Positions 47,172-58,356 of a stretch of 64,000 nucleotides of DNA are shown here, in pieces. Source of the DNA: JAXLYX01 sp046351215 (GTDB lineage: Bacteria; Myxococcota_A; Polyangia; Polyangiales; Houyiibacteriaceae); assembly GCA_046351215.1 (NCBI GenBank), contig JAXLYX010000005.1:496001-560000 (forward strand), read 5' to 3'. Under the pieces are notes generated by a model, which saw nothing but the letters and a program-made list of their open reading frames with translations, made no database searches and had not been told where the DNA came from. The position numbers and the translations under genes were made by a program. Every line of letters starts with the position of its first letter. Within the stretch, counting starts at the first letter, position 1.

Positions 47172-48422
47172 TCAGAGCTCGAAGTCGCCCTGCTCGAGGA
47201 TCTCCGTGATGCGGTAGAGGAAGCCGTTCGCGTGCACGCCGTCGACGATGCGATGGTCGTACGTGAGCGCCATGTACATCACGGGATGGATGGCCATCAT
47301 GTCCTCGCCGTCCTTCTCGACGACGACGACCCGCTTCTTCATGGTGCCGAGCCGCAGGATGCCGACGTTCGGCTGCGAGATGATCGCGCCGCCGACGAGG
47401 TTGCCCTTCCGGCCCGGGTTCGAGACCGTGAAGGTCTTGCCCGCGAGATCGTCCGGGGTGAGGCGACCGTCGCGCGCCTTGGCCGCGACCTCCGCGAGCG
47501 CGCGCGCGAGGCCACGCACCGTGAGCTCGTCCGCGTTGCGGATGACGGGGACGACGAGGCCCTCCGGCGTGTCGACGGCGACGCCGAGGTTCACCTGGCG
47601 GAGCTTCACGTACGCGTCGTCGAGCACGCGCGCGTTGATCTCCGGGAACTCGCGGAGCGCCCGCGCCGTCGCGGCGAGCGTGAACGCGAGGAAGGTGAGC
47701 GAGACGCCCTCCTTCTTGTACTGGTTCACGTACTTGTCGCGGAGGATCGAGGTCTTGTGCATGTCGCACTCGGCGAACGTGACGACGTCCGGCGCGGTCT
47801 GCTTCGAATAGACCATGTGGTCCGCGATGATCCGGCGCCGACGGGAGAACGGCACCACCTCGTCGCCCGGCGCCGGCACGTAGGGCGGCACCTTGAACGC
47901 GGAGGTCGGCCGCGCGGCGGGCATCGGGAGCTCGCGCGGGACCGGCGCGCTGCCCACGGTCGGGACGGCGGGAGCCGCGGGCGCGGCCGGCGTCGCCGCC
48001 TTCGCCACGTCGTCTTTCGTGATGCGCCCCTTGTCGCCGCTGCCTGTCACCTGGGCGAGGTCGACGCCCGCCTCGCGAGCCGCCTTGCGGACGGCCGGGG
48101 AGGTCGGGCCTCCCACGTCCGACGCCGGGGCCGCGGCCGCCGCTGCCGGAGCAGCCTGCGCCGACGGGGCCGCCGACGCGGTCGCGCTCTCGTCGATCTC
48201 GCAGAGGACGCCGTTCACCGGCACCACCGCATCGACCTTCGCCAGGATCGCGACGACGACCCCCGCCACCGGCGAGGGGACCTCGCTGTCGGCCTTGTCC
48301 GTGAGGATCTCCACGATCGGCTGGTTCTTCTCGACCCGATCGCCTTCCTTCACGAGCCACTTGCCCACGGTGCCCTCGACGACGCTCTCGCCGAGCTGGG
48401 GCATGGTCACCTTCGTGGTCAT
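47172..48422 (-). CDS. 2-oxo acid dehydrogenase E2 (dihydrolipoamide acyltransferase)
   Basis: 416 residues. N-terminal lipoyl domain with the lipoyl Lys in ILTDKADSEVPS (residue 43), an Ala/Pro linker, an E1/E3-binding domain (TSPAVRKAAREAGVDLAQV), and a catalytic domain ending in the active-site YDHRIVDG. It is the core of a pyruvate-, 2-oxoglutarate- or branched-chain-type complex; the sequence alone does not settle which, and E1 and E3 are not in the window. GGAGG precedes ATG 48422. Confidence 0.93.
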   Translation of the reverse strand: MTTKVTMPQLGESVVEGTVGKWLVKEGDRVEKNQPIVEILTDKADSEVPSPVAGVVVAILAKVDAVVPVNGVLCEIDESATASAAPSAQAAPAAAAAAPASDVGGPTSPAVRKAAREAGVDLAQVTGSGDKGRITKDDVAKAATPAAPAAPAVPTVGSAPVPRELPMPAARPTSAFKVPPYVPAPGDEVVPFSRRRRIIADHMVYSKQTAPDVVTFAECDMHKTSILRDKYVNQYKKEGVSLTFLAFTLAATARALREFPEINARVLDDAYVKLRQVNLGVAVDTPEGLVVPVIRNADELTVRGLARALAEVAAKARDGRLTPDDLAGKTFTVSNPGRKGNLVGGAIISQPNVGILRLGTMKKRVVVVEKDGEDMMAIHPVMYMALTYDHRIVDGVHANGFLYRITEILEQGDFEL

Positions 48423-48519
48423 CGGTCCTCCGTATTCGGCGCGAACATACACCGAAAAGGAAGATGCGAAAGGCGACGCGGCGTTGAAATCCGCGGAGCG
48501 ACGGACCAGGATCCGTGCC

Positions 48520-48723
48520 GTGGACGACGAGGAGCTCGAACGCGGCATCCGGCGCGACCCCCGGTTCCTGATCCGCATCGGCCTGGTGCTGGTGCTCGGG
48601 CTGCTCGGCATCGCCTTCGGGCTCGCGGGGGTGGGCCGACTCGACATCGGGCGCCGGATCGCCGAGGGCTTCAGCACGCTCACGGAGAGCCCCCCGCCGG
48701 CCCGACCGGACGGCGGCCGCTGA
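48520..48723 (+). CDS. Small single-pass membrane protein
   Basis: 67 residues from GTG 48520, with AGGA eight bases upstream (TTG 48484 is an alternative). One membrane helix (about 13-36, RIGLVLVLGLLGIAFGLAG), acidic N-terminus, cytoplasmic-looking tail. Divergent from the E2 gene. No family recognised; reality is supported mainly by the clean helix. Confidence 0.5.
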   Translation: MDDEELERGIRRDPRFLIRIGLVLVLGLLGIAFGLAGVGRLDIGRRIAEGFSTLTESPPPARPDGGR

Positions 48724-48784
48724 TCGCACGCCCTCGCGGCTTCCCGTTGGCCTCGGCCGTCCTCGGCGGTAGCATGGGGACGCC

Positions 48785-49111
48785 ATGAAGGAACTCGACC
48801 GCGAAGACCGCCTGCGCCTCATGAAGTTCGTCTGCTCGTTCGCGTGGGCGGACCTCGAGGTGAAGGACGCCGAGCGCAAGCTCGTGAAGAAGCTCGTGAG
48901 CCGCCTCGGCCTCGACGCCGCCGAGGTCGCCCAGGTCGACGGCTGGCTCGAGGTGCCGCCCCGTCCGGAAGAGGTCGATCCCTCGGACATCCCCCGTGGC
49001 CATCGGAAGCTCTTCCTCGACACGATCCGCGCCGTGATCGTCGCCGACGGGCGCGTCGAGCAGGAAGAGGCCGAGAACCTCGTCCTCTTCGAGCAGCTGC
49101 TCGGCGACTGA
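48785..49111 (+). CDS. TerB-like protein
   Basis: 108 residues, all helical, with the acidic metal-binding-type pattern of TerB (FVCSFAWADLEVKDAERKLVK and VIVADGRVEQEEAENL). TerB proteins occur in tellurite-resistance and phage-response gene sets, but here it stands alone. A TAGCAT -10-like box lies just upstream of the ATG. Confidence 0.8.
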   Translation: MKELDREDRLRLMKFVCSFAWADLEVKDAERKLVKKLVSRLGLDAAEVAQVDGWLEVPPRPEEVDPSDIPRGHRKLFLDTIRAVIVADGRVEQEEAENLVLFEQLLGD

Positions 49112-49120
49112 GCCGCGCCC

Positions 49121-50131
49121 ATGGCCGGTGGACGAGGGCGCGGCTCGACGGTCGCGGTGTTCGTCGCGGCAGCAACCATCGCGGGCCTACCGGACGCCGC
49201 CTCCGCGGAGAGCGGCCTCCTCAACGTCCACGTCGAGGGCGGCGTCGCGGGCGTGCTGAGCGGCTCGCTCAGCCGCTACATGACGACGGGCGACCGCGCG
49301 ATCGGAGGCATCGGTCTCGTCGGGATCGACTACGCGTTCGCCCCGCCGTTCGCGCTCGAAGCGCTCGTCGGCTTCGGAGGGTTCGCGAAGGGCTTCTCGG
49401 CACCGGAGAGCGGAGCGACGTACGAAGGGGTCGCCGTCGGAGCGCGCCTCCGGTTCTTCGACGACACGCGCGGCTTCCTGAACGACCGGACGGGCCATGC
49501 GCACGGCAACCTCTGGCTCTCGGCGCACGTGGGGTACGTGCGCTTCGACGGGAACCAGCTCGAGCTCGACGCGGCGTTCGGCTACGAGCTGTCGCTCTTC
49601 CGCCCCGTCTCGCTCGGGCCCTTCCTCCGTGTGATGGTCGCCCCGGGAGGGTCGGACCCCACGGTCGACACCCTGATCCTCGGCGGGCTCTCGATCTCGA
49701 TCCAGGCGATCGGTCCGGCGCGGGAGCGGGACCGCGACGGCGATGGGCTGACCGACGGCGAGGAGCGCGACTGGGGGACGGAGCCGACGCGGCGGGACAC
49801 GGATCGTGACGGCCTGCCCGACGGCCTCGAGGTCGACACGGGAACGGATCCCGCCGAGGGGGACAGCGACGGGGACGGCCTGCCCGACGGGGTGGAGGAC
49901 GCGAACCGCGACGGCCTCCTGGATCCGGGAGAGACCGACCCCCGGAGGCGGGACACCGACGGCGGGGGCGCCGACGATCTCCTCGAGCAGCTCGAGCTCC
50001 ACACCGACCCGCGCAATCCGGAGGACGACGACCGGGACGGGGACGGCCTCGGCGACGCCGCCGACCTCTGCCCGGACACGCCGCCCGATACGCCGGTCGA
50101 CGAGCAGGGCTGCCCACGCGCGCTCCCCTGA
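49121..50131 (+). CDS. Outer-membrane-type protein with calcium-binding TSP3 repeats
   Basis: 336 residues. Signal peptide ending ASA. Residues about 30-200 alternate beta-strand patterns like a small outer-membrane barrel. Residues about 205-325 hold thrombospondin type 3-like calcium repeats (DRDGDGLTDGEE, DSDGDGLPDGVED, DRDGDGLGD). Nine bases after the TerB-like gene. An adhesin or cell-surface structural role is an inference. Confidence 0.8.
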   Translation: MAGGRGRGSTVAVFVAAATIAGLPDAASAESGLLNVHVEGGVAGVLSGSLSRYMTTGDRAIGGIGLVGIDYAFAPPFALEALVGFGGFAKGFSAPESGATYEGVAVGARLRFFDDTRGFLNDRTGHAHGNLWLSAHVGYVRFDGNQLELDAAFGYELSLFRPVSLGPFLRVMVAPGGSDPTVDTLILGGLSISIQAIGPARERDRDGDGLTDGEERDWGTEPTRRDTDRDGLPDGLEVDTGTDPAEGDSDGDGLPDGVEDANRDGLLDPGETDPRRRDTDGGGADDLLEQLELHTDPRNPEDDDRDGDGLGDAADLCPDTPPDTPVDEQGCPRALP

Positions 50132-50173
50132 CGAATTCCCGGTCACGCTCGGGCGAGTACGGCCCATGAGGGG

Positions 50174-51471
<1,298 letters not shown>

Positions 51472-51475
<4 letters not shown>

Positions 51476-52770
51476 CCCGCCTCGAACGGATCCTCGGTCT
51501 CGTGCGTTGGGCGATGCTCGCCGGCGTCGCGGCGCTCGCGGCCTACACGACATGGACGTATTGGGTCACCGAGCCGCACGCGCACGACGAGGTCCGCGAG
51601 GATCGCTTCTACTGCCCGATGCATCCGGAGATCCGCTCGGCCGAGCCGGGCGAATGCCCGATCTGCCACATGCAGCTCGAGCCCATCCCGGCGGAGCGAC
51701 GCGGCGGGGGCGGGACGGAGACCCGGGAGGAGGGGACGCCCGAAGGGCTCGTTCCCGTGGAGGTCACGCTCGATCGCCAGCAGGTCGTCGGCATCGCGAC
51801 GGCGCGCGTCGACGAGCGGGTCGCGGGCGAGACGCTGACGCTGCCCGCGTCGGTCGAGGCGCGCGAGGGCTCGGTCACGGAGGTGAGGACGCGCGCACCG
51901 GCGTACGTCGAGCGTCTCGCCGTGAACGAGACGGGCGTGCGCGTGGGACGCGGGCAGCCCCTCGCGTACCTCTTCAGCCCGGATGTCTATCGGACGCAGC
52001 AGGAGCTCCTGGCGGCCGCCCGGCTCGGTGCGACGGCCGGGCCGACGAGCGAGGCGATCGAGACCGAGGGACGCCGGAGCCTCTCGCTCCTCGGTCTCGC
52101 GCCGGAGGACGTGGACGCGGCGCTGCGCACCGGCGAGGCCGCCCGCACCCTCCCCTTGCGCTCGCCCGCGAGCGGCTACGTCACGACCTTCTCGGCCGCC
52201 GTCGGACGCTTCGTCACGCCCGAGGAGGTGCTCTTCGAGATCAGCGACCTCTCGCGCGTCTACGTCGTCGCGGGCCTGCCCGAGCGTGATCTCGGGAAGG
52301 TGACGCGGGGGATGCCCGCGCGCTTCGTGCCGGCGACGGGCGAGCCCGTCGAGACGACGGTCGAGCTCGTCGAGCCCGCCGTGGATCCGTCGACGCGCAC
52401 GGCCCGCCTCCGCATGGTCGTCGCGAACCGCGACCTCGCGCTCCGCCCGGGCCAGCTCGGCAACGTGGAGATCGAGCTCCCGGCCGCGCCTCGCCTGCTC
52501 GTCCCGTCCGATGCCGTCATCGACACCGGGACCGCCCGCTACGTCTTCGTCGACCGGGGCGAGGGCCGCTTCTCGCCCCGGACCGTCGAGGTCGGGGCCC
52601 ACATCGGCCCCTCGGTGACGATCACGCGAGGCCTCGTGAAGGACGAGACCGTCGTCGTCCGGGGCGCCTTCCTCCTCGACAGCGAGAGCCGCCTCGAGTC
52701 CTCGCTCCGCCACGGTGCGACCGGCGGCGCGCCGTCCGGCGCCGGGGAGCACGAAGGACACGCGCCGTGA
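51472..52770 (+). CDS. cusB: Periplasmic adaptor of copper/silver efflux (CusB-like) with metal-binding domain
   Basis: 432 residues. One N-terminal membrane helix or uncleaved signal (about 11-28), then a heavy-metal-binding (YHS-like) domain with FYCPMHPEIRSAEPGECPIC (residues about 44-65). The barrel-sandwich and beta-barrel domains of a membrane-fusion protein follow. It bridges CusA to CusC. Overlaps the cusA start by four bases (GTGA). Confidence 0.92.
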
Positions 52771-55700
52771 TCGACCGACTGCTCACGCTCTCGGCGGCGA
52801 ATCGCGGGCTCGTCCTCCTCGGCGCCCTCGTGCTCGCGGTGGCGGGCCTCTTCGCGATGCGCCACCTCGAGCTCGACGCCATCCCGGATCTCTCCGATCC
52901 GCAGGTGATCGTCTTCACCGAGTGGATGGGACGCTCGCCGACCCTCGTCGAGGATCAGGTCACCTACCCGCTCGTGACGGCCCTGCTCGGGACGCCGAAG
53001 GTCGTCGACGTGCGCGGGCAGACGATGTTCGGCATGAGCTTCGTCTACGTCGTCTTCGAGGAGGGCACGGACGTCTACTGGGCCCGGTCGCGCGTGCTCG
53101 AGCAGCTCTCCCGCACCCGCGATCGACTGCCGGAGGGGACCGAGCCCCGCCTCGGCCCCGACGCATCCGGCATCGGCTGGATCTACCAGTACGTCCTCGT
53201 CGACCGCACGGGACGGCACGATCTCGGCGAGCTCCGCGCGCTCCAGGACTTCTCCCTGCGTTACGCCCTCACGAGCGTCCCCGGCGTCGCGGAGGTGGCG
53301 ACGGTCGGTGGGTTCGTGCCGCAATACCAGGTCGTCCTCGACCCTCGGAAGCTCCTCTCCCACGGCGTCTCGGTCACGGACGTCGCCGACGCGATCCGCC
53401 GCTCCAACCGGGACGTCGGCGGACGGATCCTCGAGATCAGCGAGCGCGAATACTTCGTGCGCGGACGCGGCTACCTCGGCTCGATCGCGGACCTCCGCTC
53501 CGTCGTCGTGCACCGCGGGCCGGGAAGCGTGCCCGTCACGATCGGCGATCTCGCGACCGTGCGCATGGGAGGCGACATCCGCCGGGGCGCGGCGGACCTC
53601 GACGGCGAGGGAGACGCGGTCTCGGGCATCGTCGTGATGCGACACGGGGGGAACGCGCTCGAGGTGATCCGCGCGGTCGAGCGGAAGCTCGACGAGATCC
53701 GCCCCTCCCTCCCCGAAGGCGTGTCGATCGAGGTCGCCTACGATCGTTCGAGCCTCATCGAGCGCGCGATCGGGACCCTCCGGCACGCCCTGCTCGAGGA
53801 GATGACGGTGGTCGCCCTCGTCATCCTGATGTTCCTGCTCCACCCGCGCAGCGCGATGCTCCCGATCCTGAGCCTACCGCTCGCGGTGATCGCGTCCTTC
53901 GTGCCGATGTGGCTCTTCGGCGTGCCGGCCACGATCATGTCGCTCGGGGGCATCGCGATCGCGATCGGCGCCACGGTGGACGCCGAGATCGTCATGATCG
54001 AGGCCGCCCACAAGCGCCTCGAAGGGAAGCCCGCGGACATGCCGCACGAGGAGCGGGCGAAGCTCTTGCACGACGCCGCGCTCGAGGTGACCCCCGCGAT
54101 CTTCTTCTCCCTGCTCGTGATCGCGGCCTCGTTCCTCCCCGTGTTCGGCCTGACGGGCCAGGCGGGACGGCTCTTCCGGCCGCTCGCGTTCACGAAGACG
54201 TTCGTGATGCTCTCGGCCGCCCTCCTCTCGGTGACGGTCGCGCCGGCGCTCCGCGATTTCCTGCTCGTCGGCAACGTGAGGCGCGAGGTGGACCACCCCG
54301 TCTCGCGCGCCATCCGGAAGGTCTACGAGCCCTTCGTGCACCTCGCCCTCCGGAACCCCACGACGACGGTGCTGATCGGCGTCTTCGCCGTGCTCTCCGC
54401 GCTTCCGCTCGCGGCGCGTCTCGGCTCCGAGTTCATGCCTCCCCTCGACGAGGGCGACATCCTCTACATGCCGACGACGCTGCCGAACGTGTCGATCGAG
54501 GAGGCGCGTCGGACGCTCGCCACGCAGGATCGGATCCTCCGGCGCTTACCCGAGGTCGAGCGCGTCGTCGGCAAGGTCGGACGTGCGGAGACGCCCACCG
54601 ATCCGGCGCCGCTCTCCATGGTGGAGACCGTCGTGAAGCTGCGCCCGCGCTCCGAGTGGCGGACGAAGTACGTGAGGCGCTGGTACGTCGGCACGACGCC
54701 CCGCTTCCTCCGTCCCGTCTTCGACGCGCTCCAACCGGAGTTCGTGCGCATGACACGCGAGGATCTCGTCGCGGAGATGAACGCGGCGCTCCGCCTCCCC
54801 GGCTACACGAACGCCTTCACCCAGCCGATCCGCAACCGCGTGGACATGCTGACGACGGGCATCCGCACCCCCGTGGGAATCAAGATCCACGGCCGCGATC
54901 TGGCCGAGATCGAACGGACGGGCACCGGGATCGAGCGGGTCCTCGCGACGGTCCACGGCACGCGCTCGGTGCTCTTCGAGCGGGCCACGGGCGGGCTCTA
55001 CGTGGACATCGTGCCCGATCGCGCGGCCCTCGCACGGCAGGGCCTCCGCGTCGACGACGTGAACGAGATCGTCGAGACGGCCCTCGGCGGCTCGCCGGTC
55101 ACGACGACCGTCGACGGTCGGAATCGTTTCACCGTCAACGTCCGCTACGCCGAGGACTACCGCTCGAGCCTCCAGGCGATCCGCGACCTCCCCGTGCCCC
55201 TGCCGGACGACGGCGCGACCCCGACCGGCCGTGCGATGGCGGGCCTCGGTCGGTCCGTCCCGCTCTCGTCGATCGCGGAGGTCCGGATCGCCCAGGGCCC
55301 GGCGATGGTCCGGGACGAGGCCGGGCTCCTCGTCGGCTACGTGTACGTCGACGTCGAGGAGTCACGCGATCTCGGGAGCTACGTGGACGACGCACGACAC
55401 GCCGTCGAGAGCGCCATCCACCGCGGGAGCGTCCGCCTCCCGCACGGCGGCTACCTGCGCTGGACGGGCCAGTACGAGCTGCTCGAGGCGATGGAGTCGC
55501 GCATGAAGCTCCTCGTCCCGCTCGCGCTCCTCGTGACGGTCGTCTTGCTCTACCTCCAGTTCGCGAATTTCACGGAGGTGGCGATCGTCCTTCTCTCCGT
55601 TCCGTTCGCGTTGGTCGGCAGCATCTACGCCCTCCACCTGCTCGGCTACCACGTGTCGACGGCGGTCTGGGTCGGCCTCATCGCGCTCGTCGGGCTCTCG

Positions 55701-56333
55701 GCGCAGACCGGCGTCGTGATGATCGTGTACATCGACCATGCGTACGAGCGGCGCCTCCGGCAGGGCCGCATCCGAGGACTCGAGGACATCGTCGAGGCCC
55801 ACGCCGAGGGAACGATCGAGCGCGTCCGACCGAAGCTGATGACGGTGGGAACGATGCTCGCGGGCCTCCTCCCCCTCCTCTGGGCCGAGGGCTCCGGCGC
55901 CGACGTCATGCGGAGGATCGCAGCCCCGATGGTGGGCGGGCTCGTGACGAGCGCGTTCCTCACGCTCGAGATCATCCCGGTCGTCTACACCTACTGGCGC
56001 TACGAGCAGCTCGTGCACCGGACCCTCGGGGAGCACGCGCCCGAGCGGCTGCGTTCGCTTTCCTCCCTCGGCGAGCTCGTACGGACGACCGTGCTCGTGG
56101 GCGCGCTCGCGCTCGCCGTCGAACGGCTCGGGCCCGTGTCGATCCCGGCCCTGCGCCCGTTCGCGATGGCCTCGGCGGCGATCGCCCTCGCCGCGCTCGT
56201 GGGCTACGTGGTCCTGCGGCGGAAGGCGATGCGCCTGCTCCGCGCGCAGGGCGTCGATCTCCGAGGCGCACCCCCGACGGACGCCTCGCCCCCCCTCCCC
56301 GACGAACCGCCTCTCGAAGGAAGCCCACCGTGA
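52767..56333 (+). CDS. cusA: Copper/silver RND efflux pump (CusA-like)
   Basis: 1188 residues, longer than E. coli CusA (about 1047). All three methionines of the known copper path have counterparts: Met 568 (LYMPTTLP), Met 618 (PLSMVETV) and Met 694 (NRVDMLTTG), matching E. coli 573, 623 and 672. TM4 has GATVDAEIVMIEAAHKRLE, the monovalent-metal HME-RND form. The extra length is C-terminal, with about two more hydrophobic helices. GTG start at 52767. Confidence 0.95.
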   Translation: MIDRLLTLSAANRGLVLLGALVLAVAGLFAMRHLELDAIPDLSDPQVIVFTEWMGRSPTLVEDQVTYPLVTALLGTPKVVDVRGQTMFGMSFVYVVFEEGTDVYWARSRVLEQLSRTRDRLPEGTEPRLGPDASGIGWIYQYVLVDRTGRHDLGELRALQDFSLRYALTSVPGVAEVATVGGFVPQYQVVLDPRKLLSHGVSVTDVADAIRRSNRDVGGRILEISEREYFVRGRGYLGSIADLRSVVVHRGPGSVPVTIGDLATVRMGGDIRRGAADLDGEGDAVSGIVVMRHGGNALEVIRAVERKLDEIRPSLPEGVSIEVAYDRSSLIERAIGTLRHALLEEMTVVALVILMFLLHPRSAMLPILSLPLAVIASFVPMWLFGVPATIMSLGGIAIAIGATVDAEIVMIEAAHKRLEGKPADMPHEERAKLLHDAALEVTPAIFFSLLVIAASFLPVFGLTGQAGRLFRPLAFTKTFVMLSAALLSVTVAPALRDFLLVGNVRREVDHPVSRAIRKVYEPFVHLALRNPTTTVLIGVFAVLSALPLAARLGSEFMPPLDEGDILYMPTTLPNVSIEEARRTLATQDRILRRLPEVERVVGKVGRAETPTDPAPLSMVETVVKLRPRSEWRTKYVRRWYVGTTPRFLRPVFDALQPEFVRMTREDLVAEMNAALRLPGYTNAFTQPIRNRVDMLTTGIRTPVGIKIHGRDLAEIERTGTGIERVLATVHGTRSVLFERATGGLYVDIVPDRAALARQGLRVDDVNEIVETALGGSPVTTTVDGRNRFTVNVRYAEDYRSSLQAIRDLPVPLPDDGATPTGRAMAGLGRSVPLSSIAEVRIAQGPAMVRDEAGLLVGYVYVDVEESRDLGSYVDDARHAVESAIHRGSVRLPHGGYLRWTGQYELLEAMESRMKLLVPLALLVTVVLLYLQFANFTEVAIVLLSVPFALVGSIYALHLLGYHVSTAVWVGLIALVGLSAQTGVVMIVYIDHAYERRLRQGRIRGLEDIVEAHAEGTIERVRPKLMTVGTMLAGLLPLLWAEGSGADVMRRIAAPMVGGLVTSAFLTLEIIPVVYTYWRYEQLVHRTLGEHAPERLRSLSSLGELVRTTVLVGALALAVERLGPVSIPALRPFAMASAAIALAALVGYVVLRRKAMRLLRAQGVDLRGAPPTDASPPLPDEPPLEGSPP

Positions 56334-56692
56334 TCCGCTCGCTCCTCCTCGCCCTCGCACTCGTCTCGCTCCCCCTCTCCGCTTGCTCGTCCGGAGGATC
56401 GAGCCCGCCCGCCGCAGCGGCCCCGGACGGCACGCCGCGCGTCGCGATCCGCGTCGACTCCCAGGGCTACCATCCCGCGGAGGTCGAGGTCCGCGCCGGC
56501 GCCCCCGTCGTCCTCGTCTTCACGCGCACGTCGGACGAGGGCTGCGGCCATCAGCTCGCGATCCCGGCCCTCGGCATCCGGCGCGATCTCCCGCTCGACC
56601 AGCCCGTCGAGGTGATGATCCGGCCCGAGCGGGGCACGCTGAGGTTCACCTGCGGGATGGACATGCTGCAGGGAACCATCGTCGTGCGCTGA
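56330..56692 (+). CDS. Cupredoxin-like copper lipoprotein
   Basis: 120 residues from GTG 56330, overlapping the cusA stop (GTGA). Lipobox LSAC (Cys 19) marks a lipoprotein. The mature domain is a cupredoxin fold (GYHPAEVEVRAGAPVVLVF, GCGHQLAIP) ending in FTCGMDM, so His, Cys and Met are positioned like a type 1 copper site. It probably hands copper to or from the pump. Confidence 0.88.
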   Translation: MIRSLLLALALVSLPLSACSSGGSSPPAAAAPDGTPRVAIRVDSQGYHPAEVEVRAGAPVVLVFTRTSDEGCGHQLAIPALGIRRDLPLDQPVEVMIRPERGTLRFTCGMDMLQGTIVVR

Positions 56693-56763
56693 TCGGCGTC
56701 GGCGGGGTCCCCGTCCGAGCACGCTACGCGCTCGGCCGCGAGACGCGGTATCCTCCGGAAGGC

Positions 56764-57216
56764 ATGACGCTCTCGGCGAACGAATCGCTCGACACGTATC
56801 GCGAGGCTTTCGAAGGGCTCGCGGCCCCGCCCCTGCGCGGTCTCGCCGGCACCTGGCGGGCCGAGTTCGTGGGCCCCCTCGCGCTCCGGAAGACCGCGGG
56901 CCCCGGGCTCGCGCTGCTGGGCCTCCCCGGCTTCTGGGGGAAGGAGCTCGGCCACGACGGGCAGGGCATCAACCTGCTCACGCGGGAAGGCGGCAAGGAT
57001 CGCACCCTGCCGATGCAGCTCCGCGTCGAGCCCTCCCGGATCGACGGTCGTCCCTCCGTCGTGATCCACTACGCGGAGGACGCCCCCCTTCCCTGGCGCT
57101 TCGTCATCGACGAGCTCCGGGCCGTGGACGGTCGGACGCTCCTCGCGATGAGCCTCGTCGATCGAGGCCCCCTCAAGCGGGCCCCGTTGCCCTTCCTCCT
57201 GCACCGCGAGCGCTGA
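56764..57216 (+). CDS. Small hypothetical protein
   Basis: 150 residues, no signal peptide. Contains a Gly/Leu/Pro-rich hydrophobic middle (GLALLGLPGFWGKELG) and a strand-rich C-terminal half (RPSVVIHYAEDAPLPWRFVIDEL). It follows the copper unit by 71 bases and converges on the cation exporter. I do not recognise the family; a TATCCT -10-like box lies before the ATG. Confidence 0.6.
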   Translation: MTLSANESLDTYREAFEGLAAPPLRGLAGTWRAEFVGPLALRKTAGPGLALLGLPGFWGKELGHDGQGINLLTREGGKDRTLPMQLRVEPSRIDGRPSVVIHYAEDAPLPWRFVIDELRAVDGRTLLAMSLVDRGPLKRAPLPFLLHRER

Positions 57217-57222
57217 GGGCGC

Positions 57223-58269
57223 TCACGGACGGATGCGGTGCACCTCGACCGTGAGGTGGGCGAAGGGACCGTGCTCCTGCACGCGCGCCCGGTAGTCCTC
57301 CACCGCCAGCGGCTCCGCGCTCTCGACCGAGACCATCGACGCCTGGACGCCCGGAGCGACGAGCCAGACGTGCAGGTCGAGCACGCGGGTCCCACCGTCC
57401 GACTCGAGCGAAGCACGGATCGCGCGGGTCCGGTCGGGATCCGGATCGTGGTCGAGGAGCACGGCGCCGCTGTGTCTCACGAGCGAGTACGTCCACTTCA
57501 GGATCACGCCGGCGGCGACGAGCGCGACGACGGGATCGAGGAACCGGACGTTCCACCACTTGCCGCAGAAGAGCGCCACGATCGCGAGCACCGAGGTCAG
57601 CGCGTCCGCGAGGACGTGGAGGTACGCGGCCCGCAGGTTGTGGTCGTGGCCGCGCTCGTGCCGATCCGCGTGTCCGTGCCCGTGCCCGTGACCGTGATCG
57701 TGATCGTGACCGTGGCCATGCCCGTGCGCGCCCGATTCCTCGCCCACGTGCCCGCCCCCGAGCAGGGCGGCCGACACCAGGTTCGCCACGAGCCCGACGA
57801 TCGCCACGACGAGCGCCTCGTCGAAGCGGATCGGCTCCGGCTCGAGGAGCCGCTCGACGGCCTCGCCGACCATGAGCACGGAGACGAAGGCGAGCACGGC
57901 GGCGCCCGCGAATCCTCCGAGCGCGCCGACCTTTCCCGTGCCGAAGCTGAAGCGGGGGTCGTCCTTGTGCTTGCGCGCATGCCAGTACGCGAAGAGGGTG
58001 ATGAAGAGCGCCGCCGCGTGGCTCCCCATGTGCCAGCCGTCGGCGCGGAGCGCGAGCGAGCCGTAGAGGTATCCGGCGCCGATCTCGGCGACCATCATGA
58101 CGAAGGTCAGGACGACGACGACCTTCGTACGTCGCTCGCCGACCTCGTTCAGGCGGACCCAGTCGTGGGTCACGGGCTCCCGGCTCACGGCGCCTTCGTG
58201 CGCGTCGACGGGCGCACCGGCCCCGTGGCCGTGACCGTGACCGTCGTCGTGTGCGTGACCGTGACCCAT
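57223..58269 (-). CDS. His-rich cation diffusion facilitator (DmeF-like)
   Basis: 348 residues, six membrane helices in the CDF family that exports divalent metals against protons. The metal-site HxxxD pairs are present (HMGSHAAAL and HVLADALTSV). The N-terminus and the TM4-5 loop (about 180-215) are extreme His/Gly/Asp repeats that should bind metal, as in DmeF and ZitB-type members. Substrate (Co, Ni, Zn or Fe) cannot be read. Next to the copper unit, so it extends the metal theme. Confidence 0.93.
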   Translation of the reverse strand: MGHGHAHDDGHGHGHGAGAPVDAHEGAVSREPVTHDWVRLNEVGERRTKVVVVLTFVMMVAEIGAGYLYGSLALRADGWHMGSHAAALFITLFAYWHARKHKDDPRFSFGTGKVGALGGFAGAAVLAFVSVLMVGEAVERLLEPEPIRFDEALVVAIVGLVANLVSAALLGGGHVGEESGAHGHGHGHDHDHGHGHGHGHADRHERGHDHNLRAAYLHVLADALTSVLAIVALFCGKWWNVRFLDPVVALVAAGVILKWTYSLVRHSGAVLLDHDPDPDRTRAIRASLESDGGTRVLDLHVWLVAPGVQASMVSVESAEPLAVEDYRARVQEHGPFAHLTVEVHRIRP

Positions 58270-58356
58270 GACCGACTCCTCCGGCCGCCCGGCGGCCGGC
58301 CGAGTCCTACCACGAAGCCCGGCGGGTTCGACCCGGCCGGGGCCCGTCGGGGAAGG

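Noticed and set aside
57650..57760. Tandem His/Gly codon repeat as a recombination site or CRISPR
   Set aside because: It encodes the His-rich loop of the cation exporter; units are not regular and have no spacers.
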